64,000 nucleotides of DNA from Caulobacter sp. 73W (GTDB taxonomy: Bacteria > Pseudomonadota > Alphaproteobacteria > Caulobacterales > Caulobacteraceae): the NCBI RefSeq assembly GCF_041021955.1, contig NZ_CP158375.1, positions 2,294,001 to 2,358,000 of the forward strand, given 5' to 3'. Every line of letters starts with the position of its first letter. Position 1 is the first letter of the stretch. The notes under the pieces are model-generated. The model worked only from the letters and a program-made list of their open reading frames with translations. It did no database searches and was not told where the DNA came from. A program made the translations under genes and the position numbers. Below are positions 16,718 through 28,017 of the stretch, in pieces.

Positions 16718-17356
16718 ATGGCCGCCAGCCAACCCAAGCCTCTGGACGCCTGGTCGGGCGCTTTCGGCGACGCCTATACGGAGCGCAACTCCGTATCGGC
16801 CGACGCCGTGCGCGGCCGCGTGCGCGCCTTGGCGAAGGCGCTGGCGCCGCTTGAGGGCGGCATGCCCCGCAGCGTTCTGGAGGTGGGAACGAACATCGGT
16901 CTCAATCTCCGCGCCCTGCCGTCGATCATCGACGGCGAGGTCTGGGGCATCGAGCCAAATGCTTCGGCGCGTGACCGCGTGATCGAGGACGGCGTCCTGC
17001 CGGCCGAGCGGATGCTGGCGGGCTTCGGCCACCAGATTCCGCTGGGTGACGGCGCGGTCGATCTGGCCCTCACCTCCGGCGTGCTGATTCACGTCGATCC
17101 GACGTTGCTCGAGCAGACGATGCGGGAAATTCACCGCGTCGCGGCCAAGTACGTCCTGTGCATCGAATATTTTTCTTCAAAGCCGGAAACCATCTCCTAT
17201 CGCGGAGAGGACGGGTTGCTGTTCAAGCGGGACTTTGGGGGTCTCTACCTCGATATGTTCCCTGACCTGGAGCTCGTCGATTACGGCTTCTTCTGGAAGC
17301 GGACGACAGTAATGGACGACAGCACCTGGTGGCTGTTCAGAAAGGCGGGCGTGTAA
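16718..17356 (+). CDS. Pseudaminic-acid-biosynthesis-associated type methyltransferase inside the atp operon
   Basis: 212 residues from ATG 16718 (GTG 16715 is one codon earlier). SAM-binding motif I reads [15 protein letters not shown]. Other marks of the TIGR03587 family (pseudaminic acid biosynthesis-associated methylase) are [43 protein letters not shown] and the ending [10 protein letters not shown]. Such enzymes usually sit in flagellin-glycosylation gene clusters. Here it lies 11 bases after atpA and 4 bases before atpG on the same strand, so it must be co-transcribed with ATP synthase. Substrate unknown: a nonulosonic sugar, or possibly a new target. Confidence 0.85.
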   Translation: MAASQPKPLDAWSGAFGDAYTERNSVSADAVRGRVRALAKALAPLEGGMPRSVLEVGTNIGLNLRALPSIIDGEVWGIEPNASARDRVIEDGVLPAERMLAGFGHQIPLGDGAVDLALTSGVLIHVDPTLLEQTMREIHRVAAKYVLCIEYFSSKPETISYRGEDGLLFKRDFGGLYLDMFPDLELVDYGFFWKRTTVMDDSTWWLFRKAGV

Positions 17357-17360
17357 TCGC

Positions 17361-19854
<2,494 letters not shown>

Positions 19855-19856
19855 TC

Positions 19857-20117
19857 ATGGCCAAGCTGCACTTCTCCCTCGTCGCGCCCGAGCGCGAACT
19901 GTTCTCGGGCGATGTCGACCAGGTCGACGCTCCCGGGACCGAGGGCGACTTCGGCGTCCTGGCCGGCCACGCGCCGTTCATGACGGCCCTCAAGGAGGGC
20001 CGCGTGACGGTGCGTGACGGCTCGGCCGTGCGCGCGTTCGACATCCAGGGCGGCTTCGCCGACGTCACGCCGGAAGGCCTGACGATCCTGGCTGAACACG
20101 CGGTCGAGGCCGCCTGA
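19857..20117 (+). CDS. atpC: F1 ATP synthase epsilon subunit, short form
   Basis: 86 residues, 2 bases after atpD. The N-terminal beta-sandwich is complete: FSLVAPERELFSGDVDQVDA, GTEGDFGVLAGHAPFMTALK, GGFADVTPEGLTILAE. The C-terminal two-helix domain that inhibits ATP hydrolysis in E. coli (subunit about 139 residues) is absent. In alphaproteobacteria inhibition is taken over by the zeta protein. A hairpin with a TTCG loop begins right after the stop. Confidence 0.95.
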   Translation: MAKLHFSLVAPERELFSGDVDQVDAPGTEGDFGVLAGHAPFMTALKEGRVTVRDGSAVRAFDIQGGFADVTPEGLTILAEHAVEAA

Positions 20118-20131
20118 GGCGGTTCGCCGCC
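20118..20131 (+). terminator. Small TTCG-loop hairpin after atpC
   Basis: GGCGG-TTCG-CCGCC starts directly after the atpC stop. Stable tetraloop but no T-run, so it is more likely an mRNA-end stabiliser or weak terminator. Confidence 0.4.
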
Positions 20132-20222
20132 GCATTACTGTCGTAAACCGTCTCTAGAGGGGTTGCGATAGCGTCCTGCCCGGTGTGTCATGCCGCGCCG
20201 TCAAGTTAAGGGGAATTGCCGT

Positions 20223-20888
20223 ATGCGCCTTGTGCTCGCCAGCCTGATCACCGCCGCCACGTTCGGTGTCGCCGTCGCCCAGGATGCGGCCACGCCGCCC
20301 CCGGCCGAAACCGCCCCGGCTCCGGCCGCTGTCCCGGCCGATCCGGCCGCGCAGCCGGTCGCTCCGGCTCCCGAAGCCGCCACGGCTGCTCCGGCCGAGC
20401 CGGCGCCGGTGACCTACCCGGCTCCGACCGATCCGACCTCGATCGCCATCATCAACGTCCTGAACAACGTCTGCGTCCAGGGCGTGCTGGACGGCGGCGA
20501 CCAGGCCGCCCTGGCCAAGGCCGCCGGCTTCAAGAAGAAGCGCGACCAGTGGATCCTGGCTCAGGCCAAGCCCTATCAGATCGTCGTCGAGCCGGCTGGT
20601 TCGAACAAGAACGTCTGCACCCTGACCATCACCCATCCGACGGGCCTGGCCCAGACGCTGGTGACCGATCTGCACGGCTGGGCGTCGACCCGCGACCCGA
20701 TCCTGCAGCTGTACCGCAACGACCAGATGGTCGGCTCGGACTACAAGCGCACCACGGTGTCCTGGGAGCACGTCGGTGAAGGCACCGCCTCGACCGGCAT
20801 GGTGTTCGTGCAACTGAAGAAGCCGGACGACACCTCGGTGTTGAAGAACGCCGACCAGTCGAACCTGCTCTACAGCGTTCGCAAGTAA
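20223..20888 (+). CDS. Exported protein of unknown function with Ala/Pro-rich linker
   Basis: 221 residues from ATG 20223, with AAGGGGA upstream. Signal peptide MRLVLASLITAATFGVAVAQ. Residues about 22-75 are Ala/Pro/Glu-rich (PAPAAVPADPAAQPVAPAP type), probably an extended periplasmic linker. A globular domain of about 145 residues follows with two Cys (NNVCVQGVL and NVCTLTITHP), which could form a disulfide. I do not recognise the family with certainty. Own terminator downstream. Confidence 0.65.
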   Translation: MRLVLASLITAATFGVAVAQDAATPPPAETAPAPAAVPADPAAQPVAPAPEAATAAPAEPAPVTYPAPTDPTSIAIINVLNNVCVQGVLDGGDQAALAKAAGFKKKRDQWILAQAKPYQIVVEPAGSNKNVCTLTITHPTGLAQTLVTDLHGWASTRDPILQLYRNDQMVGSDYKRTTVSWEHVGEGTASTGMVFVQLKKPDDTSVLKNADQSNLLYSVRK

Positions 20889-20895
20889 GCATTCA

Positions 20896-20928
20896 TCGGG
20901 CGTCGGACCTCCGCGGTTCGACGCCCGA
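20896..20928 (+). terminator. Hairpin between convergent genes
   Basis: TCGGGCGTCG / CGACGCCCGA perfect 10-base arms, loop of 13. Followed by ATTGTAT rather than a full T-run. It can serve both convergent genes. Confidence 0.65.
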
Positions 20929-20935
20929 ATTGTAT

Positions 20936-21724
20936 CTAGGCCGCCGCTCGTGCGTCCTGGCCAAGCCAGTCCAGGCAGGCGTCGGCCACGGTGTCCCAGC
21001 CCGGCTCGGCGGGCAGCCAATGGCTCATCTCGGCGAAGGTCTGGAACGATCCGCCGACGCACGCGGCCACCTGGCGCACCGTGGCGGGCGGATGAATGAG
21101 GTCGCGCCCGCCGGCGATCGTCAGGGCCGGGGCGCCCACCGCTCCGATGCTGGTGGTCATCATCGGGTCCAGCCACCAGTTCAGCGTCTCGAACAGGGCG
21201 CGGCCGCTCTCGGCGGTCATGCGCTCGAAGGTCCGCCGCACGTCGTCGCGCGGCAGGCGGTCGAGGCTGTAGGTGCGCGCCAGGTCGTATTGCGGGTCCA
21301 CCGACTGCAGCCAATAGGCGCCGAGGGCGTACAGGCCGACAGCGCTGCAGGCCTCTTCCATGGACGTTCCGGTCACGCCCCAGGGGGCGGACGGCGCGAG
21401 CAGGATCAACCCGGCGGCGGGACGACGCCGCGCCAGGCGTGAGGCGGCCATCTGGGCGACGAGACCGCCCATGGAATGACCGATGAGAATGGGAGCGTCC
21501 GTTTGCGCGTCGCACAGCTCGGCGACCGCGCGGGCGTAGTCGCCCATGGACAGGCCTGCGGGATTTTGTCCGTCGCCGCGGCCGGGCAGATCGGGCGCCA
21601 GGACCTTATGGCCGGCCGCCTCGAAGGGTTCGCGGAAGTGGTCGAACACCCACCCGCCGCAAAACGCCCCGTGGATCATCACCACGGGGCGCAGGGTTTG
21701 CGAGGCGTCAGTCCGTGACGCCAA
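20936..21724 (-). CDS. Alpha/beta hydrolase
   Basis: 262 residues from TTG 21724. The first beta-strand and oxyanion motif VVMIHGAFCGGWVF, the nucleophile elbow GHSMGG (Ser), an acidic residue in GGRDLIHPP and a late His in EMSHWLPAEPGW complete a plausible catalytic triad. The substrate is not predictable; the closest feel is esterase or lactonase of the EstC/pheophorbidase type. It starts 5 bases after the histone-H1-like gene and so is probably co-transcribed with it. Downstream GTG starts would cut off the first strand. Confidence 0.8.
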   Translation of the reverse strand: MASRTDASQTLRPVVMIHGAFCGGWVFDHFREPFEAAGHKVLAPDLPGRGDGQNPAGLSMGDYARAVAELCDAQTDAPILIGHSMGGLVAQMAASRLARRRPAAGLILLAPSAPWGVTGTSMEEACSAVGLYALGAYWLQSVDPQYDLARTYSLDRLPRDDVRRTFERMTAESGRALFETLNWWLDPMMTTSIGAVGAPALTIAGGRDLIHPPATVRQVAACVGGSFQTFAEMSHWLPAEPGWDTVADACLDWLGQDARAAA

Positions 21725-21729
21725 GCGCG

Positions 21730-22350
21730 TTACTTCTTGGCCTTGGGCTTGGCGGCGGCTTTGGGCGCAGCAGCCTTCTTCGGAGCCGCGGCCTTGGCCG
21801 GCGCCTTGGCGGCGGCGGGCTTCGCGGCCGGCTTAGCAGCAGCCTTGGCGGCGGGCTTGGCCGGAGCCTTCTTCACCGCGGCCGGCTTGGCGGCGGCTTT
21901 CGAAGCAGCGGCTTTCGCTGCGGGTTTGGCCTTCGGCGCGGCCTTGGCGGCGGCCGGCTTGGCTGCGGCGGCTTTCACCGGAGCGGCCTTCTTGGCGACG
22001 GGTTTGGCGGCGGCCTTGGCGGCCGGCTTCGCAGCCGCGGCCTTGGCCGGAGCCTCCTTCACCGCGGCGGCCTTGACCGCCGGCTTGGCGGCAGCCTTCG
22101 GAGCAGCCTTGGCGGCCGGCTTCCTGGCGGCGGGCTTTGCAGCCGCTTTCGGCGCGGCGGCCTTCGGGGCGGCCGGCTTGGCGGCGGCGACCGGAGCGGC
22201 CGCCGGAGCGACAGGCTTGGGCGCCGGCGTTGGCGCGACGGCGGCAGGAGCCGGCGCCGGGGTCGGCTTGGGAGCCGGAGCAGGAGCCGCCGGCTTGGCG
22301 GGTTGCGGCGCAGGCTTGATGCCCAGCCAGGTGAGAATTTTGTCGATCAC
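21730..22350 (-). CDS. Histone H1-like Ala/Lys/Pro-rich protein
   Basis: 206 residues. The first ten (MIDKILTWLGIKPAP) are the only ordered-looking part; the rest is Ala, Lys and Pro in AAKPAAKAAPKAAAKP-type repeats, highly basic and without acidic residues except one EAP. Eukaryotic H1 C-terminal tails and bacterial AlgP/HctB-like proteins look like this and bind DNA or RNA non-specifically. Such sequence also arises by repeat expansion. On the opposite strand the repeats give a long Gly/Arg-rich frame, which is a shadow. Confidence 0.7.
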   Translation of the reverse strand: MIDKILTWLGIKPAPQPAKPAAPAPAPKPTPAPAPAAVAPTPAPKPVAPAAAPVAAAKPAAPKAAAPKAAAKPAARKPAAKAAPKAAAKPAVKAAAVKEAPAKAAAAKPAAKAAAKPVAKKAAPVKAAAAKPAAAKAAPKAKPAAKAAASKAAAKPAAVKKAPAKPAAKAAAKPAAKPAAAKAPAKAAAPKKAAAPKAAAKPKAKK

Positions 22351-22502
22351 TGTATCGGTTCCCTGTCAGCGACGTACGGCCAAGTCGGCCCGTGGGTTGA
22401 AGTGCGGCCCTCGTGGTCGGCCGGTCTAGCGTCCGCTTGCGGTCGCATGTCGTGGATCATGGAACTGGCCCCCGCCAATACGCCCCAGAACGAAGCCCCT
22501 AA

Positions 22503-22979
22503 CTAGACCCCCGCGAAACGCCGGAAAGCGTGAGCCACTTGTCCGTACACGTCTCGCTTGAAGGGTATGATCAATTCGACTGCTTCGTCGAGTGCGCCCC
22601 ACCGCCAAGCGTCAAATTCGATATCCGCGTGAGATGAAAGATTGATTTCCGAGTCCTCGCCGCCGAACAGAAAAGCGAACCAGACCTGTTTTTGACCTTT
22701 CCAGCCACGAGCGATCTGCTTGTGCAGCACTTCCGGCGGAAAATCATAGACGATCCAGCCTTCGGTTCGTCCCAGCAGCGAGGCGCTCACGACCCCTGTT
22801 TCCTCGGCGAGTTCACGCCGGGCGGCGGCTTCCAGGTCCTCGCCCTCATCGACGCCGCCCTGCGGAAACTGCCAGTTCCAAGGATCGGGCGTTTTGGCGC
22901 GGCGGCCCAGCCAGACTTGGCCCTTGGCGTTGAAAAGGACCACGCCGACGTTCGGGCGATAGGCGGAAAGATCGCTCAT
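22503..22979 (-). CDS. rppH: RNA pyrophosphohydrolase (Nudix)
   Basis: 158 residues, normal RppH length. It removes pyrophosphate from 5'-triphosphorylated RNA and so starts mRNA decay. The Nudix box GGVDEGEDLEAAARRELAEE fits the consensus, continuing TGV. YRPNVGVVLFNAKGQVWLGRR and WNWQFPQGG at the N-terminus and FKRDVYGQV near the end are RppH hallmarks. ATG 22979 overlaps the upstream gene's stop by 4 bases (ATGA), so translation is probably coupled. Confidence 0.93.
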   Translation of the reverse strand: MSDLSAYRPNVGVVLFNAKGQVWLGRRAKTPDPWNWQFPQGGVDEGEDLEAAARRELAEETGVVSASLLGRTEGWIVYDFPPEVLHKQIARGWKGQKQVWFAFLFGGEDSEINLSSHADIEFDAWRWGALDEAVELIIPFKRDVYGQVAHAFRRFAGV

Positions 22980-24139
22980 CGCTTGCTCGTCACGGCCGAA
23001 GCGGGGGCCAGTTGGAAGCCGCGCGCAGACAGGCCCTCGGCCCAGCGAGCGACCTGGTTGATGGTCACCGGATAGGCGAAGCCCGAACCCAGGGCCTGGC
23101 CGCGCTGCACGGCGCCGCCCTCGACGGCCTTGAGCTGCCGGTTGATGGCTTCGGCCGAGAGCTGGTCGTCGATGATGCGGTCGGCGGACGCCCGCTGGCC
23201 GGCGCCGCGTCCGTTCGCCTGGCCGTCGTCGATGAAGGCCAGGCCTCGCTGCTTCAGCACCGCGCTCAGGGTGGTCACCGCCATGTCCGACTTCAGGAAA
23301 CGCGAGCCCAGATAGTTGGTCAGGCCGAAATAGCCCGTGGCGCGGCTCATCAGCCATTCCAGCTTGCGCACCGTCTCCTCCGGCCGCGCGCGGGACATCA
23401 GGGTGTAGGGGCCGGGATCGTTCTGCGGATAGTCGTTGGGCTCCAGCGGCGTCTCCAGCAGCACCTCGTGGCCGTGGCGGCGGGCCAGGTCGATCCACCC
23501 TTGCAGGTCCTCGCCATAGGGTGCGAAGGACAAGGTGATCTCGGCGGGCAGCTGTTCGATGGCGGCGCGCGTCGTCTGGGCGTTGAGGCCCAGGCCGCCG
23601 ATCACCAGCGCCACGCGGGGGCGACCGTCCGGCGTGAACGGGCGGGCATAGGCCTCGGCCGGCGTGCGGCCGCCCGGCGCGACCACCGGCAGCTTGCCGC
23701 CGCCGGGGCCCGGCGCCCACAGGCCGGCGATAGGCGCCGCGGGCAGGGGGTCGTGCGCGGCCAGGGGCGGGGCGGCGTGAACCTCCGGCGCCTTGGCCGT
23801 TTCCGCCGGCGCGGCGCTCGGCGGTCCTTCGGAGAGCTGCAGAACGTCGGGGACGAGAGGCGCTTCTTCCTTCGGCTCCTGGGCCAGGGCCTCCAGCCAT
23901 CCGGGAGGCGCGCCCTTGGTGGCGCCGATGCTTTGCAGCCGCACGCGGACGGATGGCGCGCCGGCCATGGGATCGCCGAGGGCGAGCACCAGCACGCCCA
24001 AGGTCGCCGCGAACAACAGGGCCGCGCCGGCCGCGCCTGCATAGGGATTGGCGCGCAGGCCGAGCAGGATGTCGCGCAGGCCGGCGCCGCCCGCGCCGGA
24101 AGCGGCGGCGGTCGCGAAGGCGGGTTTCTTCAGAAACAT
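22976..24139 (-). CDS. Divergent polysaccharide deacetylase family protein
   Basis: 387 residues. One membrane segment near residue 40-60 (AGAALLFAATLGVLVLALGD), a long Pro/Ala-rich linker, then a deacetylase-like domain with RPRVALVIGGLGLNAQTTRA, ITLSFAPYGEDLQGW, GHEVLLETPLEPNDYPQNDP and LAFIDDGQANG. This is the COG2861 type, found in many alphaproteobacteria next to ctpA and rppH; only rppH is adjacent here. Predicted to act on an envelope polysaccharide. Confidence 0.85.
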   Translation of the reverse strand: MFLKKPAFATAAASGAGGAGLRDILLGLRANPYAGAAGAALLFAATLGVLVLALGDPMAGAPSVRVRLQSIGATKGAPPGWLEALAQEPKEEAPLVPDVLQLSEGPPSAAPAETAKAPEVHAAPPLAAHDPLPAAPIAGLWAPGPGGGKLPVVAPGGRTPAEAYARPFTPDGRPRVALVIGGLGLNAQTTRAAIEQLPAEITLSFAPYGEDLQGWIDLARRHGHEVLLETPLEPNDYPQNDPGPYTLMSRARPEETVRKLEWLMSRATGYFGLTNYLGSRFLKSDMAVTTLSAVLKQRGLAFIDDGQANGRGAGQRASADRIIDDQLSAEAINRQLKAVEGGAVQRGQALGSGFAYPVTINQVARWAEGLSARGFQLAPASAVTSKR

Positions 24140-24182
24140 GTCGGCGACGATCTCATGCGGGCGTCAGGCTCGACAATTATGG

Positions 24183-24197
24183 TTAACGAAACCGTAA
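24183..24197. promoter_or_regulatory. Possible CtrA-type site
   Basis: TTAA-N7-GTAA, one mismatch from the Caulobacter CtrA consensus TTAA-N7-TTAA, in the 153-base gap between the divergent deacetylase and oxygenase genes. A short motif, so chance is possible. Confidence 0.25.
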
Positions 24198-24292
24198 GCG
24201 CCGCCATTGCGGAAGGCGGTATTGACCTGAGTCAGATGCGCGCAAGCTGTGAAAGGTGTAGAAGCCGCCTCCGTCCTTCATGGAGCCGCGCC

Positions 24293-25228
24293 TTGCCTAC
24301 CTCCGCCATCGAGCCCGTTTCGTTCCTGCGTTACGCCGACGATTTCGAGGGCTTCTCCCGTGATCTGGGGACCTCGTTCCAGCGCTTTGGCTTCGCGGTG
24401 ATCTGCGACCATGACCTGGACCAGGCCCGCATCGACGGCGCCATCGGCGAGGCCAAGGACTTCTTCGCTTTGCCGGAAGAGACCAAGAAGGCCTACGTGG
24501 TCGGCAAGGGCGGGCAGCGCGGCTACGTCCCCTTCGGCATCGAGACGGCCAAGGGCGCGACCCATCACGACCTCAAGGAATTCTGGCACATCGGCCGGGA
24601 CCTGCCGGAAGGTCACCGCTTCTCCGAGGTGATGCCGCCGAACGTCTGGCCGTCGGAGACGCCGCGTTTCGAGGGCGAGCTGAGCTGGCTGTACGGCGCG
24701 CTGGACCACATGGGCGTGCGCGTCCTGCAGGCCATCGCCAACTACCTCAAGCTCGACCGCCATACGTTCGACGAGCCAGTGCGCGAGGGCAATTCGATCC
24801 TGCGCCTGCTGCACTATCCGCCCGTTCCTGCCGATGCGGGCGGCGTGCGCGCCGGCGCCCACGAGGACATCAACGCCATCACCCTGCTGCTGGGGGCCGA
24901 AGAGGCCGGGCTGGAGGTGCTGGATCGTGACGGCCGCTGGCTGGCGATCAACCCGCCGCCCGGCGCCCTGGTTTGCAACATCGGCGACATGCTGAGCCGC
25001 GCGACCAACGACGTCCTGCCCTCGACCACGCACCGGGTGGTGAACCCGCCGCCGGAGCGTCGCGGCTTCTCGCGCTATTCGACGCCGTTCTTCCTGCATT
25101 TCGCGCCGGACTATCTGATCGAGACCCTGCCGGGCTGCGCTACGGCGAAGCATCCGAACCGCTATCCGGAGCCGATCACGGCCGACGATTTCCTCAAGCA
25201 GCGCCTGCGCGAGATCAAGCTGCTCTGA
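24293..25228 (+). CDS. Isopenicillin N synthase family 2-oxoglutarate/Fe(II) oxygenase
   Basis: 311 residues. The start is most likely TTG 24293: GGAG lies 7 bases upstream and the protein then begins PTSAIEPVSFLRYADDF. No ATG fits. The N-terminal non-haem dioxygenase domain is followed by the catalytic domain with HEDINAITLLL (His and Asp ligands), STTHRVVNP (distal His) and RYSTPFFLHF (Arg and Ser that bind the co-substrate). GTP-style names such as 'flavonol synthase-like' are common for this family; substrate is unknown. It stands alone and converges on the M2 peptidase. Confidence 0.85.
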   Translation: MPTSAIEPVSFLRYADDFEGFSRDLGTSFQRFGFAVICDHDLDQARIDGAIGEAKDFFALPEETKKAYVVGKGGQRGYVPFGIETAKGATHHDLKEFWHIGRDLPEGHRFSEVMPPNVWPSETPRFEGELSWLYGALDHMGVRVLQAIANYLKLDRHTFDEPVREGNSILRLLHYPPVPADAGGVRAGAHEDINAITLLLGAEEAGLEVLDRDGRWLAINPPPGALVCNIGDMLSRATNDVLPSTTHRVVNPPPERRGFSRYSTPFFLHFAPDYLIETLPGCATAKHPNRYPEPITADDFLKQRLREIKLL

Positions 25229-25243
25229 TCGCCGGGAATAGAG

Positions 25244-25273
25244 GGCTGACGGGCCCGGACGAGCCCGTCAGCC
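25244..25273. terminator. Perfect hairpin between convergent genes
   Basis: GGCTGACGGGC / GCCCGTCAGCC with an 8-base loop. No T-run on either strand, but placed exactly between the stops of the oxygenase and the peptidase. Confidence 0.55.
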
Positions 25274-25280
25274 AGGCGGC

Positions 25281-27089
25281 CTACCAGCCGCACTTCTCGT
25301 TCTTGTTCTGCTTGGTCAGCCACAGGTTCAGCGGCGCGAAATAATCGGCCACCGCGCTGGCGTCCGTTTGCTTCTCGCCGGTGAAGGCGGCCATGGCGTC
25401 GGGCCAGGGCTGCGACGCGCCCATCTCCATCATGGCGTTGAATTTCGCCCCGACTTCCTTGTTCCCATAGATCGAGCAGCGGTGCAGCGGGCCCTTCCAG
25501 CCAGCCTGCTTGCAGGCGGCGCGGTGGAACTGGAACTGATAGACCCGCGCCAGGAAGTAGCGCGTGTACGAGGTGTTGCCTGGCACGTGGTACTTGGCAG
25601 CCGCGTCGAAGGCGTCCGCCGGGCGCGGGCCGGGCGGGACGATGCCCTGGTACTGGGTGCGCAGCTTCCACCAGCCGTCATTGTACTGGTCCGGCGCGAT
25701 CTGGCCGGAGAACACCTGCCACCGCCACTTGTCGACGATCAGGCTGAACGGGAAGAAGGCGATCTTGTCGAGCGCGGTCTTCAGCAGGAACGGGATGTCG
25801 CCTTCGGCTCCAGGCACGGTTTCCAGCAGGCCGATCTGGTTGAGATAGGTGGGCGTGGTGGCCGACAGGGCCGCGAAGTCGCCGATGGCCTCGTGGAAGC
25901 CGTCATTGGCCGCGCCCCGGAACAGATAAGGCTGCTTGGAATATGCGCGCTGGTAGTAGTTGTGCCCCAGCTCGTGGTGGATGGTGACGAAGTCCGTCCC
26001 GTTCACCTTGGTGCACATCTTGATGCGGATGTCCTCCTTGTCGTCCACGTCCCACGCCGAGGCGTGGCAGACCACCTCGCGGTCCTGCGGACGGACGAAC
26101 ATGGAGCGCTTCCAGAAGGTCTCCGGCAGGGGCGCGAGGCCGATCGAGGAGTAGAAGCCCTCGCCCGCCTTCACCATCTTCACCGGGTCATAGCCCTTGG
26201 CGACCAGTAGGTCGTCGAGGTTGTAGCCGGCCGCGGCGCCGGCGGTCTTGGGCGCGGCGACGTCATAGATGTTGCCCCACTCCTGCGCCCACATATTGCC
26301 CAGCAGGTCGGCGCGGATCGGGCCGGTGCGCGGCTGGACGGTGTCGCCGTACTTCTCGTTCAGGCGCGAGCGGACGTAGCAGTGCAGGTTTCGGTAGAAC
26401 GGCTCCAGCTGCTTCCAGACGCGGTCCGTTTCGGCGGCGAAGGCCTCGGGATCCATGTCGTAGCCGGCGCGCCACAGGGCGCCGGTGTCCTTGTAGCCAA
26501 GGCCGCGGGAGCCCTCGTTGGCCAGCTCGACCATCTTGACGTAGTCGTCGTGCATGACGGTCGCGGTGGAGTGCCAGCCTTCCCAGGCGGCTTTCAGATC
26601 CGCCGGATCGCGGCTTTCGGCCAGCACATCCTCGGCGTCGTTGAGGGTGATGGTCTTGCCCTTGTAGTCGAATTTGCCGGTGGAGAAGGTGCTGTCCAGG
26701 CGCGAGGCGATGGTGGCCAGTTCCTCGGCGCCGCCCGGGCGCTGCGGCGCGGGCAGGTTGAGGTTGCGCTTGAGGATGTCGAGCTTGCGGCGGGTCACCG
26801 GGTCGGCCTGACTCTTGTCGTACTTGGCGGCGTCCATGGCCAGGCGGGTGGCCAGTTCGGTGATCTCGGCGCCGGCCTTGGCTTCCAGCCACTGGGTGTC
26901 TTCGGTGATGTAGGTGGCGCGCACCCAGGACGAGCGGGCGGCGTACTCGCTCAGCTTGGCGAGATCGGCTTCGGCCTTGTCGGTGAAGGCCTTGGCTTCG
27001 GCGGCGGTCGGCGGGGTCTGGGCCACGGCGCAAAGCGGCGCGGCGACCAGGGCCGCGGCGGCGCAGGCGGCCAGGAGTTTCAGTTTCAT
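25281..27089 (-). CDS. M2 family peptidyl-dipeptidase (ACE-like)
   Basis: 602 residues. Signal peptide MKLKLLAACAAAALVAAPLC, so periplasmic or secreted. Zinc site HHELGHNYYQRAY (HEXXH near residue 372) with the downstream Glu in FHEAIGDFAALS, the gluzincin arrangement of angiotensin-converting enzyme homologues. NLHCYVRSRLNEKYGD and the FPFSLIVDKWRW segment also match. It removes C-terminal dipeptides from peptides. The gene has GAGGAAGG before ATG 27089 and stands alone. Confidence 0.93.
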   Translation of the reverse strand: MKLKLLAACAAAALVAAPLCAVAQTPPTAAEAKAFTDKAEADLAKLSEYAARSSWVRATYITEDTQWLEAKAGAEITELATRLAMDAAKYDKSQADPVTRRKLDILKRNLNLPAPQRPGGAEELATIASRLDSTFSTGKFDYKGKTITLNDAEDVLAESRDPADLKAAWEGWHSTATVMHDDYVKMVELANEGSRGLGYKDTGALWRAGYDMDPEAFAAETDRVWKQLEPFYRNLHCYVRSRLNEKYGDTVQPRTGPIRADLLGNMWAQEWGNIYDVAAPKTAGAAAGYNLDDLLVAKGYDPVKMVKAGEGFYSSIGLAPLPETFWKRSMFVRPQDREVVCHASAWDVDDKEDIRIKMCTKVNGTDFVTIHHELGHNYYQRAYSKQPYLFRGAANDGFHEAIGDFAALSATTPTYLNQIGLLETVPGAEGDIPFLLKTALDKIAFFPFSLIVDKWRWQVFSGQIAPDQYNDGWWKLRTQYQGIVPPGPRPADAFDAAAKYHVPGNTSYTRYFLARVYQFQFHRAACKQAGWKGPLHRCSIYGNKEVGAKFNAMMEMGASQPWPDAMAAFTGEKQTDASAVADYFAPLNLWLTKQNKNEKCGW

Positions 27090-27192
27090 GGATCGGCCTT
27101 CCTCGGAGCGGCGGCCTCTGACGGGCCGCTGAAAGCGCGCATGGGAAAGCCCTTACGCGCCTCCGTCAAGTCGCCGAGGGAGGTGTCCGTCT

Positions 27193-27936
27193 TCAGATCA
27201 CGCAGGCTGCCAGGCCGTCGCGGCGGACCGTGCCGGCGGCGGCGGTGATCTTGCGCGAGCGGCGCTTCACATAGGGGCCCGGCTTGGCGGCCTTCCATTT
27301 CAGCGGGCTGGGCAGGATGGCGGCCATGCGGGCGGCCTGGGCCCCGGACAAGTCGGCGGCGCTGACCCGGAAGTAGCGCTGGGCGGCGGCCTCGGCCCCA
27401 TAGATGCCGGGGCCCATCTCGATGGAGTTCAGATAGACCTCCATGATCCGCTTCTTGCCCCAAATCGTCTCGATCAGGACCGTGAAATAGGCCTCCAATC
27501 CCTTGCGGACATAGGATCGCTGCGGCCACAGGAAGACGTTTTTGGCGGTCTGCTGGCTGATGGTCGAGCCGCCGCGGATCTTGCTGGGCCGGCGCTCATT
27601 GTTCTTCATCGCCTTCTGCATGGCGGTGAAGTCGAAGCCGTTGTGCTGGCAGAACTTGGCGTCCTCGGCGGCGATCACCGCGCGGGGCAGGGCGGGGGAC
27701 ATGTCGTCCAGGGCGATCCATTTGCGGTCCAGCCCTTTGCCCTCGAACATCCGCTGGATCATCAGGAAGGTGACCGGCGGCGGCACGAAGCGATAGACGA
27801 TCACCGTCAGCACCGGGCCGACCACGCCGACCAAAAGCAGGACCATCAGGGCCATGCCGATCATGCGGCCGAAGCGCGTCTTCGGCTTAGCGGTCCTATT
27901 CGGCTTGCGGGCAGCCGACTTCTTCGATTTCGCCAT
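27193..27936 (-). CDS. mtgA: Monofunctional biosynthetic peptidoglycan transglycosylase
   Basis: 247 residues. A basic N-terminus and one membrane helix (about 28-50) precede a GT51 domain: [17 protein letters not shown] with the catalytic Glu, [17 protein letters not shown], and [20 protein letters not shown]. This polymerises lipid II glycan strands without transpeptidation. No penicillin-binding domain follows, as expected for MtgA. Divergent from the nitroreductase. Confidence 0.94.
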   Translation of the reverse strand: MAKSKKSAARKPNRTAKPKTRFGRMIGMALMVLLLVGVVGPVLTVIVYRFVPPPVTFLMIQRMFEGKGLDRKWIALDDMSPALPRAVIAAEDAKFCQHNGFDFTAMQKAMKNNERRPSKIRGGSTISQQTAKNVFLWPQRSYVRKGLEAYFTVLIETIWGKKRIMEVYLNSIEMGPGIYGAEAAAQRYFRVSAADLSGAQAARMAAILPSPLKWKAAKPGPYVKRRSRKITAAAGTVRRDGLAACVI

Positions 27937-28017
27937 CGGTGTGGATACGCCCCTTGCCTTGACGCGGCGGAGCGATGCTAGCGGTGTGGTTCTGATTTGT
28001 CCTTAACGGGAACAAGC

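Noticed and set aside
21715..22506. Gly/Arg-rich or Ala-rich plus-strand proteins
   Set aside because: They are complements of the Ala/Lys/Pro repeats of the H1-like gene on the minus strand. Note the H1-like gene itself is low complexity, but has a sensible start and an operon partner.
23012..24292. Long plus-strand extension upstream of the oxygenase
   Set aside because: It runs through the minus-strand deacetylase and rppH region; the oxygenase fold starts only at about 24293, where a ribosome-binding site is present.
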